Assembly (NCBI RefSeq): GCF_004359215.1
Contig: NC_090612.1
Location: 3,384,648-3,415,981 of the forward strand
DNA length: 31,334 nt
From: Bremia lactucae
Lineage: Eukaryota > Oomycota > Peronosporomycetes > Peronosporales > Peronosporaceae
Direction of reading: 5' to 3'
Shown: piece by piece, positions 30,271 to 31,334 of the stretch
How positions within the stretch are numbered: position 1 is the stretch's first letter
How the letters are laid out: every line of letters begins with the position of its first letter
Translations under genes and position numbers: made by a program
Notes under the pieces: model-generated
What the model saw: the letters and a program-made list of their open reading frames with translations, nothing else
Databases searched by the model: none
What the model was told of the DNA's origin: nothing

Positions 30271-30337
30271 CGTAGTGCCCCGTTACACCTAGTAGCACTT
30301 TGTAGTCCGTCCAAGGACCACTTTTCCTTCATCTAAC

Positions 30338-31334
30338 ATGGACATGTTAAATGATAGTGGGATTACGCATCACATTTCGCGTGAAAGCTACTCCTTTCTA
30401 AGTGACATAGAAAGGAGTGCGGTCGAACGAATGTGTTCGACCGTAGGAAACGATGTCATCCTGGCCATGCTGTCCGGTTTGGATAGAGATGCCCTCCATT
30501 CAGCCATCGCCAAGTTCATACAATATGAACTTGGCGAAATGTAGGAGAAGGTAGCCTCGCTGAATCAGCAAGGCTCTCAACAGGCAGAACTGCTGAGGTT
30601 ACAACAGATACAGACCCCTGTACCTGGGATGACGCGCACGCGTCGTCCCGAAACCTTAAGGATTGACATCTTTAAGTATAGGGGAGTCGAAGAAGACTCC
30701 CTCTTGAGATGGTTTGTCGAGTTGGACGATGCCATAAGGGCACGTCATATCGTCGACGAGCAAATGCAAGTCGCATTCGCTCAATCAAATTTGGCAGGTC
30801 GTGCCATTGGGCATTGGGCCTTAAGTTGCGCGACCCATATGTCTTTGGGTCGCTAGAGGCTTTTAAAGCCCGGCGCAAACAGACGTTTGAACCGCCAAGG
30901 GCAGAGTTCAGAGCTCGTTCAGAGCTTCTGAAACTCAAGCAAGGCAAGCGTGATGTTCGCGCATATGCCCAGCACATACGACTCTTAGCGAGTTGTATGA
31001 CAAATTACCCAGTTCATGAACACACGTTGATTACGGTGTTCATGCAAGGTCTTACGGATGGTCCCGTAAAGACCCACCTGTTCCGCTTGGAACTGGATAT
31101 GCTTAAAGAAGCAATATCCGTTGCGGAAAACAGGAGGACTTTAGCTTGAGACAGGCTCAAGCTAGTTCGTCATCATATCGTCCTCCAAGACGACACGAGC
31201 TAGGAGGTCCAGAACCCATGGACCTCTCTTACGTCGAAAGCGAAAGACCTCGCTTTTCGAGCAATAAGCGATTAAAGAAGAAAAAAAAATGCCATCGATG
31301 CCCAAAATTAGGACACTTCGCTCATGAGTGTAGT
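30338..31334 (+). pseudogene. Ty3/gypsy gag (plus copy), frameshifted, open at window end
   Basis: ATG 30338: MDMLNDSGITHHISRESYSF, then SAVERMCSTVGNDVILAML, a stop TAG after GEM (about 30542), continuing EKVASLNQQGSQQ, RRPETLRIDIFKYRG, LLRWFVELDDAI and SNLAGRA. A net 4-nt loss relative to the minus copy at about 30801-30825 shifts frame to WALGLKLRDPYVFGS, FEPPRAEFRARSELL and LKQGKRDVRAYAQHIRL. Another shift near 31140 leads to PMDLSYVESERP and an intact CCHC knuckle C-HR-C-PKLG-H-FAHE-C at 31290-31331. Gag coats the RNA in element particles. Three lesions make this copy defective, although LTR and knuckle are well preserved. Confidence 0.88.

Larger units (their letters stand above)
29848..30287 (+). 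mobile_element. 5' LTR of plus-strand gypsy element
   Basis: 440 bp bounded by perfect 10-bp terminal inverted repeats TGTAACGGGG (29848-29857) and CCCCGTTACA (30278-30287), with canonical TG...CA ends. It is followed by a CCTAGTAGCACTTTGTAG block and the gag ATG at 30338. The 3' LTR is beyond the window. No target-site duplication can be checked. Confidence 0.85.

Noticed and set aside
1..31334. CRISPR arrays, rRNA or tRNA genes, bacterial operons
   Set aside because: No regularly spaced repeats, no rRNA blocks and no convincing tRNA cloverleaf were seen; all genes are spliced and eukaryotic.

Overview
This is a eukaryotic nuclear window, most likely from an oomycete of the Phytophthora/downy-mildew type. 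The evidence is compact genes with many short GT-AG introns (about 40-116 nt, mostly 57-90), mitochondrial keto-acid dehydrogenase genes, and degraded Ty3/gypsy and Ty1/copia elements on both flanks. The species is inferred from gene style, not from a marker.

Layout. Positions 1-1210 hold a broken gypsy gag-protease relic on the minus strand, followed by about 700 bp without a gene. Positions 1930-22168 are a gene island: a degenerate metallophosphoesterase-fold protein (+), a coiled-coil/Tudor-like protein (+), a DENN protein carrying an embedded PDZ-like module (+), branched-chain keto-acid dehydrogenase E1-beta (-), its E2 partner (+), a seven-bladed RCC1 propeller-BTB protein (-), a possible SPRY relic (-), a multispan membrane protein (+), an EF-hand protein (+), a short mitochondrial lipoyl-domain protein of PDH-E2 type (-) and an FHA/coiled-coil protein (-). 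Positions 22426-31334 are a retroelement graveyard: a copia 3' end (-), a gypsy RT/RNase H piece (+), a long copia pol relic (+), a gypsy gag-protease-RT relic (-), and a second gypsy element (+) with a well-defined 440-bp LTR whose gag runs off the window end.

The clearest functional grouping is metabolic. E1-beta and E2 of the branched-chain 2-oxoacid dehydrogenase complex are divergent neighbours sharing a 387-bp intergenic region. A third lipoyl protein, of pyruvate-dehydrogenase type but lacking the E3-binding and catalytic domains, lies about 7 kb from the E2 gene. Coding regions were assembled by hand from reading-frame continuity, splice-site dinucleotides and family motifs; exon lists are in the entries. 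The most unusual items are the lipoyl-only protein, the PDZ-in-DENN architecture, a hairpin at the LTR end conserved with a compensatory base change between two gypsy copies, and an apparent inversion that split one gypsy and one copia element.
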